Shown: positions 53,089-61,561 of the stretch, piece after piece
Position numbering within the stretch: the stretch's first letter is position 1
Layout of the letters: every line of letters begins with the position of its first letter
Assembly (NCBI RefSeq): GCF_014204865.1
Contig: NZ_JACHMG010000001.1
Location: 4,800,501-4,864,500 of the forward strand
DNA length: 64,000 bases
Source: Amycolatopsis jiangsuensis
GTDB taxonomy: Bacteria > Actinomycetota > Actinomycetes > Mycobacteriales > Pseudonocardiaceae
Reading direction: 5' to 3'
Position numbers and translations under genes: made by a program
The notes under the pieces: generated by a model
What the model saw: the letters and a program-made list of their open reading frames with translations, nothing else
What the model was told of the DNA's origin: nothing
The model's database searches: none

Positions 53089-53522
53089 TCCGTACCGTGC
53101 TTGGGCATCTGCGGATCCTGGACGCTGACGTGCATGTGCCAGATCCGCCAGTCCGGGGCGCCCTTGCCGTCGTCGAGACGGAAGAACTCCGTGGTGCGGA
53201 ACGGAGTCGGCACAGCGTCCTGCTGTCCGGGGGCCAGCACGTCCGCGATCCCTTCCGCGGTGAGCAGCGCGACGTCACCGAAGACCTGGACGTCCGGGCC
53301 GACGGTGTCCTTGATCGCGGTGATGCTCAACCCGATCTTCGCGGCGTTGACCCACAGCCGGTGCTTGTCGAGCACGCCGTGGTAGGTGTGGCCGTTGAGG
53401 TTGAACTGGTGGTATCCGTTGCCCTCCGGGAAGTACCGCAGCATCCGGTCGGCGACAAGGCCGACGTTCGCTTCGTACCAGCCTCGGTGCACTTCGAGGA
53501 TCCGCTCGAGATCGGTGCTCAT
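53085..53522 (-). CDS. SnoaL/NTF2-like protein
   Basis: 145 residues forming an NTF2-like cone: LERILEVHRGWYEANVGLVADRMLRYFPEG, then FNLNGHTYHGVLDKHRLW and WRIWHMHVSV. Such proteins are small-molecule isomerases, hydrolases or binding proteins. It is the first intact gene of a leftward unit with the hydrolase. Confidence 0.75.
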   Translation of the reverse strand: MSTDLERILEVHRGWYEANVGLVADRMLRYFPEGNGYHQFNLNGHTYHGVLDKHRLWVNAAKIGLSITAIKDTVGPDVQVFGDVALLTAEGIADVLAPGQQDAVPTPFRTTEFFRLDDGKGAPDWRIWHMHVSVQDPQMPKHGTE

Positions 53523-53534
53523 GGTCGTGCCCTT

Positions 53535-54434
53535 TCAGTGGGTGAATTCGCCGGTCAGTTCACCGACGGCGGCGACGGTCTCTTCCGCTCCGTCCGCGAC
53601 GACGGTCGCGATGGCGACGTTGTCCGCGCCGGCGTCGAGGTAGTCCTCGATGCGTGCCCGTGCGGTGTCCTGGCCGCCCACGATGCCGAAGACGTCGATC
53701 CAGGAGTCCGGCATCTCCGCGGCGACCACCTCGGGGCCGCCGCGGGAGAGCAGGTCCGCGAGTTGTTCGTTGGCACCGACCGCGTCGAACAGCGGGCCGG
53801 GACCTGTTGCGGCGAGGTAGAAAGCGAGGACCGTTTTGAGCGCTTTCCGCGTCGCGGCCACTTGGCCGGGGTCCCGCGTGACGTTGGCCGCGGTGAGAAC
53901 CGTGATCGCGATCCGCTCGTCGCGTCCGGCGGCTCGGGCGGCCTCGTCCAGTTTGCGCCGGGCACTCCGCACGTACTCGACCGGTGCGAGGGCGCTGACG
54001 AGCAGACCGTCGGCCAGCCGCCCTGTCAGCTCGAGCCCCTTGTCGCCGAGTACGCCGGTGAACAGCGGCACGCGGTCAGGAACCGGGTGGGCGATCGCGA
54101 CCTGACGGAAGGTGGCGAACCGTCCCTCGGCATCGACCGTCTCCCCGTTCAGCAAAGCCCGGACGCCGGTGAGGGTTTCGCGCAGGGCGCTCATCGGCGA
54201 CCGCTGGGTCAGGCCCATCTGCCCGGTCCAGCCTGGGACGCCGTGCCCGATTCCGGGGATCAGCCTGCCGGGGTGGGCGCGGGCGAGGGTGCTGATCTCC
54301 ATGGCCAGCAACGCCGGATGGCGCGCGACCGAGGACACGACCCCGATGCCCACCGGAATGCGCGCCGTGGCACCGAGGGCGAGCGCGGCGCCAGCCACGC
54401 CGCCGAGGAAGAAGTAGTCCTCCGGGAGCCACAA
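53535..54434 (-). CDS. Luciferase-like (F420/flavin) monooxygenase, N-terminally truncated
   Basis: 299 residues from a TTG. The sequence begins at LWLPEDYFFLGGVAGAALAL, which in this family normally lies about 35-45 residues in; the first beta strand and helix are missing, and no upstream frame restores them. The rest is well kept (IPVGIGVVSSVARHPALLAM, RLIPGIGHGVPGWTGQMG, ADGLLVSALAPVEYVRSA). The N-terminal strand helps bind the cofactor, so activity is doubtful. Confidence 0.7.
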   Translation of the reverse strand: MWLPEDYFFLGGVAGAALALGATARIPVGIGVVSSVARHPALLAMEISTLARAHPGRLIPGIGHGVPGWTGQMGLTQRSPMSALRETLTGVRALLNGETVDAEGRFATFRQVAIAHPVPDRVPLFTGVLGDKGLELTGRLADGLLVSALAPVEYVRSARRKLDEAARAAGRDERIAITVLTAANVTRDPGQVAATRKALKTVLAFYLAATGPGPLFDAVGANEQLADLLSRGGPEVVAAEMPDSWIDVFGIVGGQDTARARIEDYLDAGADNVAIATVVADGAEETVAAVGELTGEFTH

Positions 54435-54660
54435 CAGACCGCCACCCGCGCTTCGGGCACGGCGCCGAACCGCGAAGGTCCTGACAGTGCACCGTGCACG
54501 ACAGGCTCGAACCGACTCACGGGACCGGCGATGTCACCTCGATGGTCGCCGTGGCGGGTTTTCGCAGCCTGTTGTCAACCAGGATGAGATCGCGCCATTC
54601 TTTCTGAGAGTTCGTACGACATCGAAGAGATTCCGGCCCGCGAAGCGCACCATAAGCCGG

Positions 54661-54894
54661 GTGAGCTTCGACCTCACGTACCAGGGGACGAAGCCCGGGA
54701 AACTACGGTCGGCAGGCACCCGGCAGAAACAGTTCGACATCACCGACGCCGCCGGAAACGACGTCGGCCGGTACGTGCTCGAGCTGACCGCTCGCCTGCC
54801 GCAGCCGCTCGCCACGCTGGTCGTCGTGGCTCCGCTGGCGATCGATCTCGCGTTCAACGTGAACCAGGCCGGATACCGGGCCCTGCACCGTTGA
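54661..54894 (+). CDS. Possible small hypothetical protein
   Basis: 77 residues from a GTG without a visible ribosome binding site. The text VSFDLTYQGTKPGKL, FDITDAAGNDVGRYVLELT and LATLVVVAPLAIDLAFNV is protein-like, with one hydrophobic stretch. It lies in the 480-bp gap beside the truncated monooxygenase and may itself be a remnant. Weak call. Confidence 0.35.
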   Translation: MSFDLTYQGTKPGKLRSAGTRQKQFDITDAAGNDVGRYVLELTARLPQPLATLVVVAPLAIDLAFNVNQAGYRALHR

Positions 54895-54918
54895 GGGCGA
54901 CTTCTACCGGGAAGTCCT

Positions 54919-55449
54919 TCAGCTGTTCCTGCGGTGGCGTGCGATTTCCCCGGCGAGGGCGGCAGCGAGTTCTTCCGCTGTGACGGTGTCCGTGTAGTGC
55001 GTGACGTAGTCGCCGTCGGGGTTCATCAGGAAGGTGAACGACGTGTGCGGCACGGTGTAGTCGTCCAGTTCGTCCGCACGCCTGGCGAAGACGTGATAAG
55101 CGCGCTTGGCTGCTTCGATCTCTTCCGCAGTACCGGTCAGCCCGGTGTAGCGGGGATGCCGGTCGCGGAGGTATTCGGCGAGCACCTCCGGCGTGTCGCG
55201 GTCGGGGTCGACAGTGACGTAGAGCGGCCGGATTTCGTCGGCGTCCCGCCCCAGCAGCTCCAGCGCCCGGCTGTTTCGGCTCAGCACGGCAGGACAAATC
55301 TGTCCACAATGAGTGAAACCGAAGAAGACGAGCATGAACTGCCCGCGGTAGCACTCGGGAGTGACGCGCTCGCCGAAGTGATCGATGAGCTCGAAGTGGC
55401 CGCCGACGCGGGCTTGCGAGGTTGGCATGCGAGAGACCTCCGTGTTCAT
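54919..55449 (-). CDS. SCO1/SenC-like thioredoxin-fold protein
   Basis: 176 residues. The SCO copper-site motif C-x3-C appears as FFGFTHCGQICPAVL, followed by YVTVDPDRDTPEVLAEYL and the conserved His in YTVPHTSFTFLMNPDG. SCO proteins deliver copper to cytochrome oxidase or act as thiol reductants. No signal peptide or membrane anchor is seen, which is unusual. Its start overlaps the end of the linalool-dehydratase-like gene (ATGA), so it may assist that enzyme or its redox state. Confidence 0.88.
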   Translation of the reverse strand: MNTEVSRMPTSQARVGGHFELIDHFGERVTPECYRGQFMLVFFGFTHCGQICPAVLSRNSRALELLGRDADEIRPLYVTVDPDRDTPEVLAEYLRDRHPRYTGLTGTAEEIEAAKRAYHVFARRADELDDYTVPHTSFTFLMNPDGDYVTHYTDTVTAEELAAALAGEIARHRRNS

Positions 55450-57047
55450 GACCAGCGCAGGGCAAGTGTCGTCTCGGAATCGAGCGCGGTGCTGAGGTGA
55501 AGGGTGTCGCCGTCCGCGACGACACGCACCGCTGAGGAGTGCTCCGGACCGTCACTGCCGGCGACAGCGATCCCGTCGACGCTCAGCGTCCAGGGACGAG
55601 GCAGCGCATTGGCGACGGTCAGCGAAAGATCGGTCGGTTTGCCGTCGCGCGGGCGCGCGGTGAGCAGCAAAGTGCGGCTGTCGCGGTGATAGTAGGCGCG
55701 ACGCAGGTCAAACGCGCCCTCCTGCGAGACCACACGCGGTTCGGCGAAGTGCTCGGCGGTCCACGGCCGGTTGTAGAGTGCCCAGAGCCCGTCCGGGACG
55801 TTGAGCCTGCTGTAGCCCAGCAGGACGTTGCCGGTCATGGTGTCGACGCCGGTCCGGTTGCCCTCGCCGTCCCACGCCCTGTCGTTGCGTGGATAGTACA
55901 GTCCGCCGTTCTCCCAGGTGGGGTTCATGAACCGGTCGGCGTGGGCGCGCAATCCACGCACGCGCTCGTCACCGAGTTCGGACAACGCGGCCGCGATGTA
56001 CCCGAAAGTCGGATCCGTCGACAGGTCGGTGGTGTCGTGCGGAAGGTCCGCGGGCTCGCCGGCGTCCAGCGCGGCCCGGACCTGCGGGACGACAGACGGC
56101 GAGTAGTGCGAGAGGGTGCCGTCCGGCCCGGTTTTCAGCGTGCCGCGCAGCTGCCGGGGGAAGACTTCCCTTACGACGTCCCGATTCCAGGTGTTCATCA
56201 CCGACGCCACCCACGCGTCGCCCGCGATGCCGCCCGGCGGGGCCAGCTGGTCCTGCTTCACCATCAGGAACGGGTGGAACGAGCCGTTGCCGGCATACAT
56301 GCCCCGCCGCTCCCATGCCGCCGCGTAGGCGCTGGTCGCTTCCTCGGCGCGGGACGTCCCCTTGCGCAGGTCCTCGAACCGGAAACCCATCATGGGGAAC
56401 TGGTTGCAGACGATGAAGATGCAGTTGGGTTCGCAGGCCACGCCCAGCCACCCGTTCTCCACCATCTGCCAGTAGATGACCTCGCCGAGAGTCGACCGCT
56501 GATACACGTGACTTTCCGGTGCCAGCCCCTGGAAAACCGGATCCCATTCGAACGTCAGGGCCCCAGGCGTGTCATAACGGTCGTCATCGAACAACGCCGC
56601 GTGCATACCGGTCATCATGTACAGGTGCCCGCTGTACATGATGTTCTCCTTGACCACCGGGTCGGTCCAGGGTTCGCGCAGCGCCGTGATGTCCGGGTCG
56701 AGGACGCGGGCACCACGGCTGGTCTCCTTCCAATAGCTCCAGACGTCGCGGCGCAGCATTTTCTCGACCGTCTTCTCGAAGGTCGGCTTGAGCGCCGACG
56801 GCGCGGCGGGCAACCAGTGATACTGCGCGAGCCCCAGCGTGTACGCCATGTATGCGAGCTGGTAGCGGTAGGCGTCGAACAGCTCCTGCCCGGGATCGAC
56901 CCCGCCCATCTTCGACCAGTCACCCGGCAACTGGTTCGCGAGATTCTCGATATGACGCAGGTGGCCGATCTGAAGATCGTCGAGGGCCGGGACCTGGTCC
57001 GGATCGATTCCCGGCCCCGGATCACGAGCAACGAGTTCGGATGTCAT
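55446..57047 (-). CDS. Linalool dehydratase/isomerase-like protein
   Basis: 533 residues. Residues matching the active site of the Castellaniella linalool dehydratase-isomerase are present: Asp and Tyr in LFDAYRYQLAYMAY, Met and His in YMMTGMHAALF, and two cysteines nine residues apart in ACEPNCIFIVCNQFP. Further family landmarks are YSGHL, GEVIYWQMVENGWLGVACEP and GLYYPRNDRAWDG. It may hydrate or dehydrate a terpenoid or another tertiary alcohol. No signal peptide is present, whereas the Castellaniella enzyme is periplasmic. Divergent from a TetR gene with palindromic operators between them. Confidence 0.85.
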   Translation of the reverse strand: MTSELVARDPGPGIDPDQVPALDDLQIGHLRHIENLANQLPGDWSKMGGVDPGQELFDAYRYQLAYMAYTLGLAQYHWLPAAPSALKPTFEKTVEKMLRRDVWSYWKETSRGARVLDPDITALREPWTDPVVKENIMYSGHLYMMTGMHAALFDDDRYDTPGALTFEWDPVFQGLAPESHVYQRSTLGEVIYWQMVENGWLGVACEPNCIFIVCNQFPMMGFRFEDLRKGTSRAEEATSAYAAAWERRGMYAGNGSFHPFLMVKQDQLAPPGGIAGDAWVASVMNTWNRDVVREVFPRQLRGTLKTGPDGTLSHYSPSVVPQVRAALDAGEPADLPHDTTDLSTDPTFGYIAAALSELGDERVRGLRAHADRFMNPTWENGGLYYPRNDRAWDGEGNRTGVDTMTGNVLLGYSRLNVPDGLWALYNRPWTAEHFAEPRVVSQEGAFDLRRAYYHRDSRTLLLTARPRDGKPTDLSLTVANALPRPWTLSVDGIAVAGSDGPEHSSAVRVVADGDTLHLSTALDSETTLALRWS

Positions 57048-57094
57048 GGCTTCCTCCTTCGTCAGTGCTCGACGGCGGCACGGAACGGACGAAG

Positions 57095-57108
57095 TTGACG
57101 GCTGTCAA
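57095..57108. promoter_or_regulatory. TetR operator, site 1
   Basis: TTGACGGCTGTCAA, a 14-bp inverted repeat with one mismatch, nearly identical to site 2 at 57128-57141. The centres are 33 bp apart, about three helical turns. Confidence 0.75.
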
Positions 57109-57111
57109 CAC

Positions 57112-57141
57112 AGTATGACTCGGCGATTTGACAGCTGTCAA
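57112..57141 (-). promoter_or_regulatory. Promoter of linalool-dehydratase-like gene
   Basis: On the minus strand TTGACA (57136-57141) and CATACT (57112-57117) are 18 bp apart. The -35 box lies inside operator site 2, so a bound repressor would block it. Confidence 0.6.
57128..57141. promoter_or_regulatory. TetR operator, site 2
   Basis: TTGACAGCTGTCAA, a perfect 14-bp palindrome between the divergent genes, 16 bp before the TetR start. Confidence 0.8.
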
Positions 57142-57156
57142 CTACACTGGGGAGTG

Positions 57157-57846
57157 ATGACGAGGAGCAGCGGCATGACGGGTTCACCGGATTCATCCGG
57201 GCAGCGGGCAGGCTCGCCGACGTCGGTACTCGGCGGCGATCCGGCCGAGACCGAACAGGCCATCCTGCGGCGGGGCCTCGACGCCTTCGCCGAGCTGGGC
57301 TACCAGGCGACCACGGTGCGCGTCCTCGCGCAGCGGCTGGGAGTCAGCCACAACTTCATCAGCGTGCGCTACGGCTCGAAGTTCGCCTTCTGGTGCGCAG
57401 TCGTCGATTTCGCTTCCTCGGAGGCGCTCGAAAGCGGAGGATGGATCTTCGCCGAGGACTACGAGGACGACCAGGAGCTGATCGCCGCCTCCGTGCGCAA
57501 GATCTACCGGGTGTCCGCCCAATTGCCCCAGCTGCACCGGATCGTGGCCGACGAGGCGGCCCGGGACTCCGAACGGCTCGACTACCTTTTCGAGCGCTAC
57601 CTGCGCCCCTTCATGTCGAACGTCGAACCGAGCATCCACCGGCTGGTCGCCAAGGGGATCATGCCGCCGGTACCCGTGCATCTGCTCTACTTCGCGGTCA
57701 TGGGGCCCACCAGCGGGCTGATCCAGCAGCCGCTCGCCCGCAAGTTCGGCCGCCCGGAACCGTCCTCGGACGACGAGGACATCCAGTACGGGCAAACACT
57801 GGCCGGCCTGCTCCTCAGCGGGATCATGCACAAGCCGGGAGCGTGA
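57157..57846 (+). CDS. TetR-family regulator
   Basis: 229 residues from the ATG at 57157 with GGGGAG upstream. Helix-turn-helix: AFAELGYQATTVRVLAQRLGVSHNFISVRYGSKFAFWCAVVDFA. The C-terminal domain is helical. It is divergent from the linalool-dehydratase-like gene and most likely binds the two TTGACxGCTGTCAA sites, repressing both directions. Effector probably the substrate of that pathway. Confidence 0.9.
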   Translation: MTRSSGMTGSPDSSGQRAGSPTSVLGGDPAETEQAILRRGLDAFAELGYQATTVRVLAQRLGVSHNFISVRYGSKFAFWCAVVDFASSEALESGGWIFAEDYEDDQELIAASVRKIYRVSAQLPQLHRIVADEAARDSERLDYLFERYLRPFMSNVEPSIHRLVAKGIMPPVPVHLLYFAVMGPTSGLIQQPLARKFGRPEPSSDDEDIQYGQTLAGLLLSGIMHKPGA

Positions 57847-57882
57847 CCGGCGCCGCCGAGAATCGCACGCGGCCGGGCGGGG

Positions 57883-58482
57883 TCACGGCCGGTCGTCCAC
57901 GAGAGCGGTTGCGCGCGTTTCAGGAACTCCGAGCATCAGCAGGCTCGTGATCGTCGCTGCTCGGGAGCCGAGGGGCCCGTTCGACCGGTCGCTGTCCGCG
58001 ATCGTGAAAACAGCGCCGTAGGCAAGCTGACTCAGGATGTCTGCCGGCAGATGCTGGGCGAACACGTCGCTGTCCTGGCCCTGTTTCACGAGGTCGGCGA
58101 GGAGTTCATCAACCGGCCCGAGCAGGCCGTGGATCGCCTCGCCGTACTCGCCACGGCGAAGCGCCAGCAGGACTCGGTACCGGTGCGCCACCGGCCAGAC
58201 GCGGGCGATGAATTCGACCCACGTCACGTCTGCTTCCGAGTGGGAGGCGTTGGCTTCGGTGAGCACGGTCGTCATCTCGGTGACGGCCCGTTCCGTGAGT
58301 GTCCGAACCAGGTCGAGGCGCGAGGGGAAGTGGCCGTAGACGGTGCGGCGGACGACGCCGGCGGCGGCGGCGATGTCGCCCATTCCGGCGTCGGGGTTGT
58401 CTCCCAGCAGATCGAGGGCGACGTCGAGGATGCGATCGCGTGTCTCGTTCATCGAGCGCGCGCGGGAGGACTCGGCGGGCAC
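57883..58482 (-). CDS. TetR-family regulator of epoxide hydrolase gene
   Basis: About 199 residues from a GTG; an ATG at 58452 is an alternative, and neither has a good ribosome binding site. Helix-turn-helix: GMGDIAAAAGVVRRTVYGHFPSRLDLVRTLTERA. It is divergent from the epoxide hydrolase gene, with two 18-bp palindromes between them, the usual layout of a local repressor. Confidence 0.88.
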   Translation of the reverse strand: MPAESSRARSMNETRDRILDVALDLLGDNPDAGMGDIAAAAGVVRRTVYGHFPSRLDLVRTLTERAVTEMTTVLTEANASHSEADVTWVEFIARVWPVAHRYRVLLALRRGEYGEAIHGLLGPVDELLADLVKQGQDSDVFAQHLPADILSQLAYGAVFTIADSDRSNGPLGSRAATITSLLMLGVPETRATALVDDRP

Positions 58483-58492
58483 GGCACCATTG

Positions 58493-58510
58493 TTGCACAC
58501 TGGTGTGCAA
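58493..58510. promoter_or_regulatory. TetR operator, site 1 (18-bp palindrome)
   Basis: TTGCACACTGGTGTGCAA; arms TTGCACAC and GTGTGCAA. It is repeated at 58520-58537 with centres 27 bp apart. Confidence 0.85.
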
Positions 58511-58519
58511 TGACGTAGC

Positions 58520-58537
58520 TTGCACACCAGTGTGCAA
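58520..58537. promoter_or_regulatory. TetR operator, site 2 (18-bp palindrome)
   Basis: TTGCACACCAGTGTGCAA, with the same arms as site 1 and only the two central bases changed. It lies 45 bp before the epoxide hydrolase start. Confidence 0.85.
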
Positions 58538-58581
58538 CGAAGAGTTGCGCTGTGCTTCGAAGCTCAGGAGAGAAGAAGGCA

Positions 58582-59754
58582 ATGACCGCACCGACCCCGC
58601 CGACCCCGCCGACCTCGACCCTCGTCCGCCCGTTCACCGTCTCGATCTCGGATGCGGAGATCGACGACCTGAAGCGGCGACTGGCCAGAACCCGATGGCC
58701 GGATCCGGAAACGGTGGGCGACTGGTCGCAAGGGGTTCGCGTGGCGAACGCCAGATCTCTGGTCGGCTACTGGGAGCACGGCTACGACTGGCGGCGCTTC
58801 GAGTCCGAGCTCAATCGCTTCCCCCAGTTCCGGACCGAGATCGATGGGCTGGACATCCACTTCATCCACGTCAAGTCCCGGAATCCCTGCGCGATGCCGC
58901 TGATCCTCACGCACGGATGGCCGGGCTCGATCGCCGAGTTCCTGAAGCTGATCGGCCCGCTGACCGATCCGGTTTCGTTCGGAGGAGACGCCGCCGATTC
59001 GTTCGACGTCGTCATCCCGTCGCTCCCCGGGTTCGGGTTCTCCCAGAAGCCCACGGAGACCGGGTGGACCGTATCGCGCATCGCCAGCGCGTGGGTGGAG
59101 CTGATGAAGCGTCTCGGCTACCCGAAATGGGCCGCGCAAGGCGGCGATTGGGGTGCCGTCGTCACCACCGCACTCGGAGCCATGCACCCTGAAGGGCTGC
59201 TCGGAATCCATTTGAACACCCAGTACGCCCTTCCCGCGCAGATACCCGGCACCTTGTCGCCCGAACAGCGCCACACCGTCGAGACCCTCGCCCTCTACAC
59301 CGGTGAACTCGGTGGGTCGAACCACCTTCAGGGCACGAAACCGGAGACTGTCGGGTTCGGCCTGGCGGACTCTCCGGCTGGGCAGGCAGCCTGGATCTAC
59401 GAGAAGTTCCAGTCCAAGACCGACAACCACGGGCTCGCCGAGGACGTCCTCGGCATCGACGACATGCTGGACGCGATATCCCTCTACTGGTTCACCAACA
59501 GCGCAGCGTCGTCCGCCCGCATCTATTGGGAGAACAAGTCGCTCACTTTCGCCGGCCCGAAGCTGTCGCTTCCGGTCGCGGTGACCGTCTTCCCGAGGGA
59601 CATCCCACGCCTGCCACGAAGCTGGATCGAAGACACCTACCACAATCTGATCCACTACGGCGAGGCCGACAAGGGCGGGCACTTCGCGGCCTTGGAACAG
59701 CCCGAGCTCCTGGTCGGCGAAATCCGCACCGGGCTGCGCACCCTTCGTTCCTGA
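58582..59754 (+). CDS. Epoxide hydrolase with EHN N-terminal domain
   Basis: 390 residues from the ATG at 58582 (AGAAGAAGG upstream). The N-terminal EHN region is VSISDAEIDDLKRRLARTRW. The alpha/beta hydrolase core has ILTHGWPGSIAEFLKL (oxyanion HGWP), nucleophile Asp in AAQGGDWGAVV and the catalytic His in EADKGGHFAALEQPELL. It opens epoxides to diols, as in limonene, juvenile-hormone-like or xenobiotic breakdown. Confidence 0.92.
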   Translation: MTAPTPPTPPTSTLVRPFTVSISDAEIDDLKRRLARTRWPDPETVGDWSQGVRVANARSLVGYWEHGYDWRRFESELNRFPQFRTEIDGLDIHFIHVKSRNPCAMPLILTHGWPGSIAEFLKLIGPLTDPVSFGGDAADSFDVVIPSLPGFGFSQKPTETGWTVSRIASAWVELMKRLGYPKWAAQGGDWGAVVTTALGAMHPEGLLGIHLNTQYALPAQIPGTLSPEQRHTVETLALYTGELGGSNHLQGTKPETVGFGLADSPAGQAAWIYEKFQSKTDNHGLAEDVLGIDDMLDAISLYWFTNSAASSARIYWENKSLTFAGPKLSLPVAVTVFPRDIPRLPRSWIEDTYHNLIHYGEADKGGHFAALEQPELLVGEIRTGLRTLRS

Positions 59755-59831
59755 CGCCGACGCGCGAGCTCAGGCATGGCCACCCGGCCGTCGGACGAGG
59801 GCCCCGAGCGGAAGTGGCTGTCCCGCCCGAT

Positions 59832-61532
59832 TCAGGCCGGGCCGGCGATCTTGTCGCGGAGCACCTCGGCTCGCTTCCGGACCACGGCGGCGGTCTCGTC
59901 CGGGTCCACCCGCACGTCGATGACCGTGGAAAGCCGTGCCGCCGTGGCCTCTTCGACGGCCGCGCGCAGGTCGTCGACGGACTTCACGGTGCGGGCCACC
60001 GCTCCGAGGCCGGCGGCCACGCTGCCGACGTCGATGCTCTGGCCGAAGAGGTTCCACGGCTTGGACTCGCCGAAGACGATGACCTCGCCCGCGTGGACCA
60101 TGCCGTGGCCGCCGTTGTTGAGCACCACCCAGATCACCGGGATGTCGTTGTCCACCGCGGTGTGGATCTCCGCGCCGGTCATCGCGAATGCGCCGTCCCC
60201 CATCAACGCGACGGCCGGACGGTCCGGCCGGGCGAGCTTCGCGCCGATCGATGCCGGACCCGCGTATCCCATCGACCCCAGACCGAGCCCGACGAAGTAC
60301 GTTCCAGGCTCCCGCACCCGGTGGCATTCGCTCGCCAGCCCCATGCAGTTGCCGATGTCGACGAACAGCAGGGTGTCCGGCGACAGTGCTTCGCACACCG
60401 TCTCGACGGCGGCGCGAGGAGACAGCATGCCTTCCATGCGGTCGGCGTCTCTGCGCACGGCCACGGGCAGGGGCTCGAATTCCCGACGTGGCACCACGTC
60501 ACCACCGAGCACCGCCAGGCTCTCGAGCGCTGCGCGGGCATCCGCGATCACCGCGACGTCGGTCCGGTAGGTGCGGCCGATGACGTTCGGGTCGATGTCG
60601 ATCTGCACCACGGTGCGGCCGGCTCCGAGGGCGGGGGCGTAGCCGCCCGTCTGGAACTCACCCAGGCTGCTGCCCACCACCACGAGCACGTCGACGTTCT
60701 CGCCGAGCAGGTACGACTCGGCGGGGGCGTCACCGCCGAACCCGAAAACCCCCAGCGAGAGCGGGTGGTCTTCGGGGAAAGCACCCTTGCCTTTCGGGGT
60801 CGTGGCAACGGGAATCCGGAACTGCTCCGCCACGGCACGCAATGCCGCACATGCGTCCGCGACGTACACGCCGTGACCGGCGAGAATCACGGGGCGCCGG
60901 GCTGTGGCGAGGATGTGGGTGACGGTGCTCATCGCGGCCTCGTCCAGCGTCGGCGGCTCGGCCTCGTCGTCCACCCGCGGCGACACCGGACAGGGCGCGA
61001 TCGCCACGTTGTTCGGCACGCTCAGGTGCACCGGACCACGCCGTCCGGCAAGCGCCTCCCGCACCAGGTCGCTCGTCAGCGGACCGGCCTCGTCGGGGTC
61101 CATGACCAGCTCCGAGCGCTTCGCGAGGTGCCGGTACAGGCCCACGATGTCCAGCGGTCCCCCGGGACTGCTGTCCTGGAACGCGCCGCGACCGAACTGG
61201 CCGACCGCGACCTGGCCGGTGAGCACCAGGACCGGTGCGCAGTCGTGCCACGCGGCCGCGACGCCCGTCACGGCGTTGGTGGCGCCCGGTCCCGAGGTCA
61301 CCGCGCACACCCCGAGCCGGTGGCCCGCCTGGGCGTAGCCCATCGCCATGAACGCCGCGCCGTTCTCGTGCTTGGCGAGTACCACGCGCAGGCCCGCCGA
61401 CTCCGCCGCGAACAGCAGCGGCGTCACCGCCCCGCCCGGCACCGTGAACACGTGCTCGGCGCCCGCTTGTTCGAGCGCTCGGACGATCGCGTCGGCGGCC
61501 GTCTCGATCAGCGTTCCTGCCTTTGGCGACAT
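59832..61532 (-). CDS. Thiamine-diphosphate enzyme, acetolactate synthase-like
   Basis: 566 residues from the ATG at 61532 with GGAGAG upstream. Three domains: Pyr (VFTVPGGAVTPLLFAAES, catalytic Glu in LAKHENGAAFMAMGYA), central (RPVILAGHGVYVADACAALR) and PP (ALMGDGAFAMTGAEIHTAVDNDIPVIWVVLNNGGHGMV, the GDG-N metal-thiamine motif). It is close to acetolactate synthases, benzoylformate decarboxylases and sulfoacetaldehyde acetyltransferases; the substrate is not clear. The next gene upstream encodes a carboxymuconolactone-decarboxylase-like protein. Confidence 0.85.
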   Translation of the reverse strand: MSPKAGTLIETAADAIVRALEQAGAEHVFTVPGGAVTPLLFAAESAGLRVVLAKHENGAAFMAMGYAQAGHRLGVCAVTSGPGATNAVTGVAAAWHDCAPVLVLTGQVAVGQFGRGAFQDSSPGGPLDIVGLYRHLAKRSELVMDPDEAGPLTSDLVREALAGRRGPVHLSVPNNVAIAPCPVSPRVDDEAEPPTLDEAAMSTVTHILATARRPVILAGHGVYVADACAALRAVAEQFRIPVATTPKGKGAFPEDHPLSLGVFGFGGDAPAESYLLGENVDVLVVVGSSLGEFQTGGYAPALGAGRTVVQIDIDPNVIGRTYRTDVAVIADARAALESLAVLGGDVVPRREFEPLPVAVRRDADRMEGMLSPRAAVETVCEALSPDTLLFVDIGNCMGLASECHRVREPGTYFVGLGLGSMGYAGPASIGAKLARPDRPAVALMGDGAFAMTGAEIHTAVDNDIPVIWVVLNNGGHGMVHAGEVIVFGESKPWNLFGQSIDVGSVAAGLGAVARTVKSVDDLRAAVEEATAARLSTVIDVRVDPDETAAVVRKRAEVLRDKIAGPA

Positions 61533-61561
61533 GGCCTTCTCTCTCCGGCTGTGGTGGTACC

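Noticed and set aside
59832..61532. Oxalyl-CoA decarboxylase or glyoxylate carboligase for C1/C2 metabolism
   Set aside because: The fold is right, but no motif or neighbour supports a C1/C2 substrate; left as a thiamine enzyme of unknown substrate.
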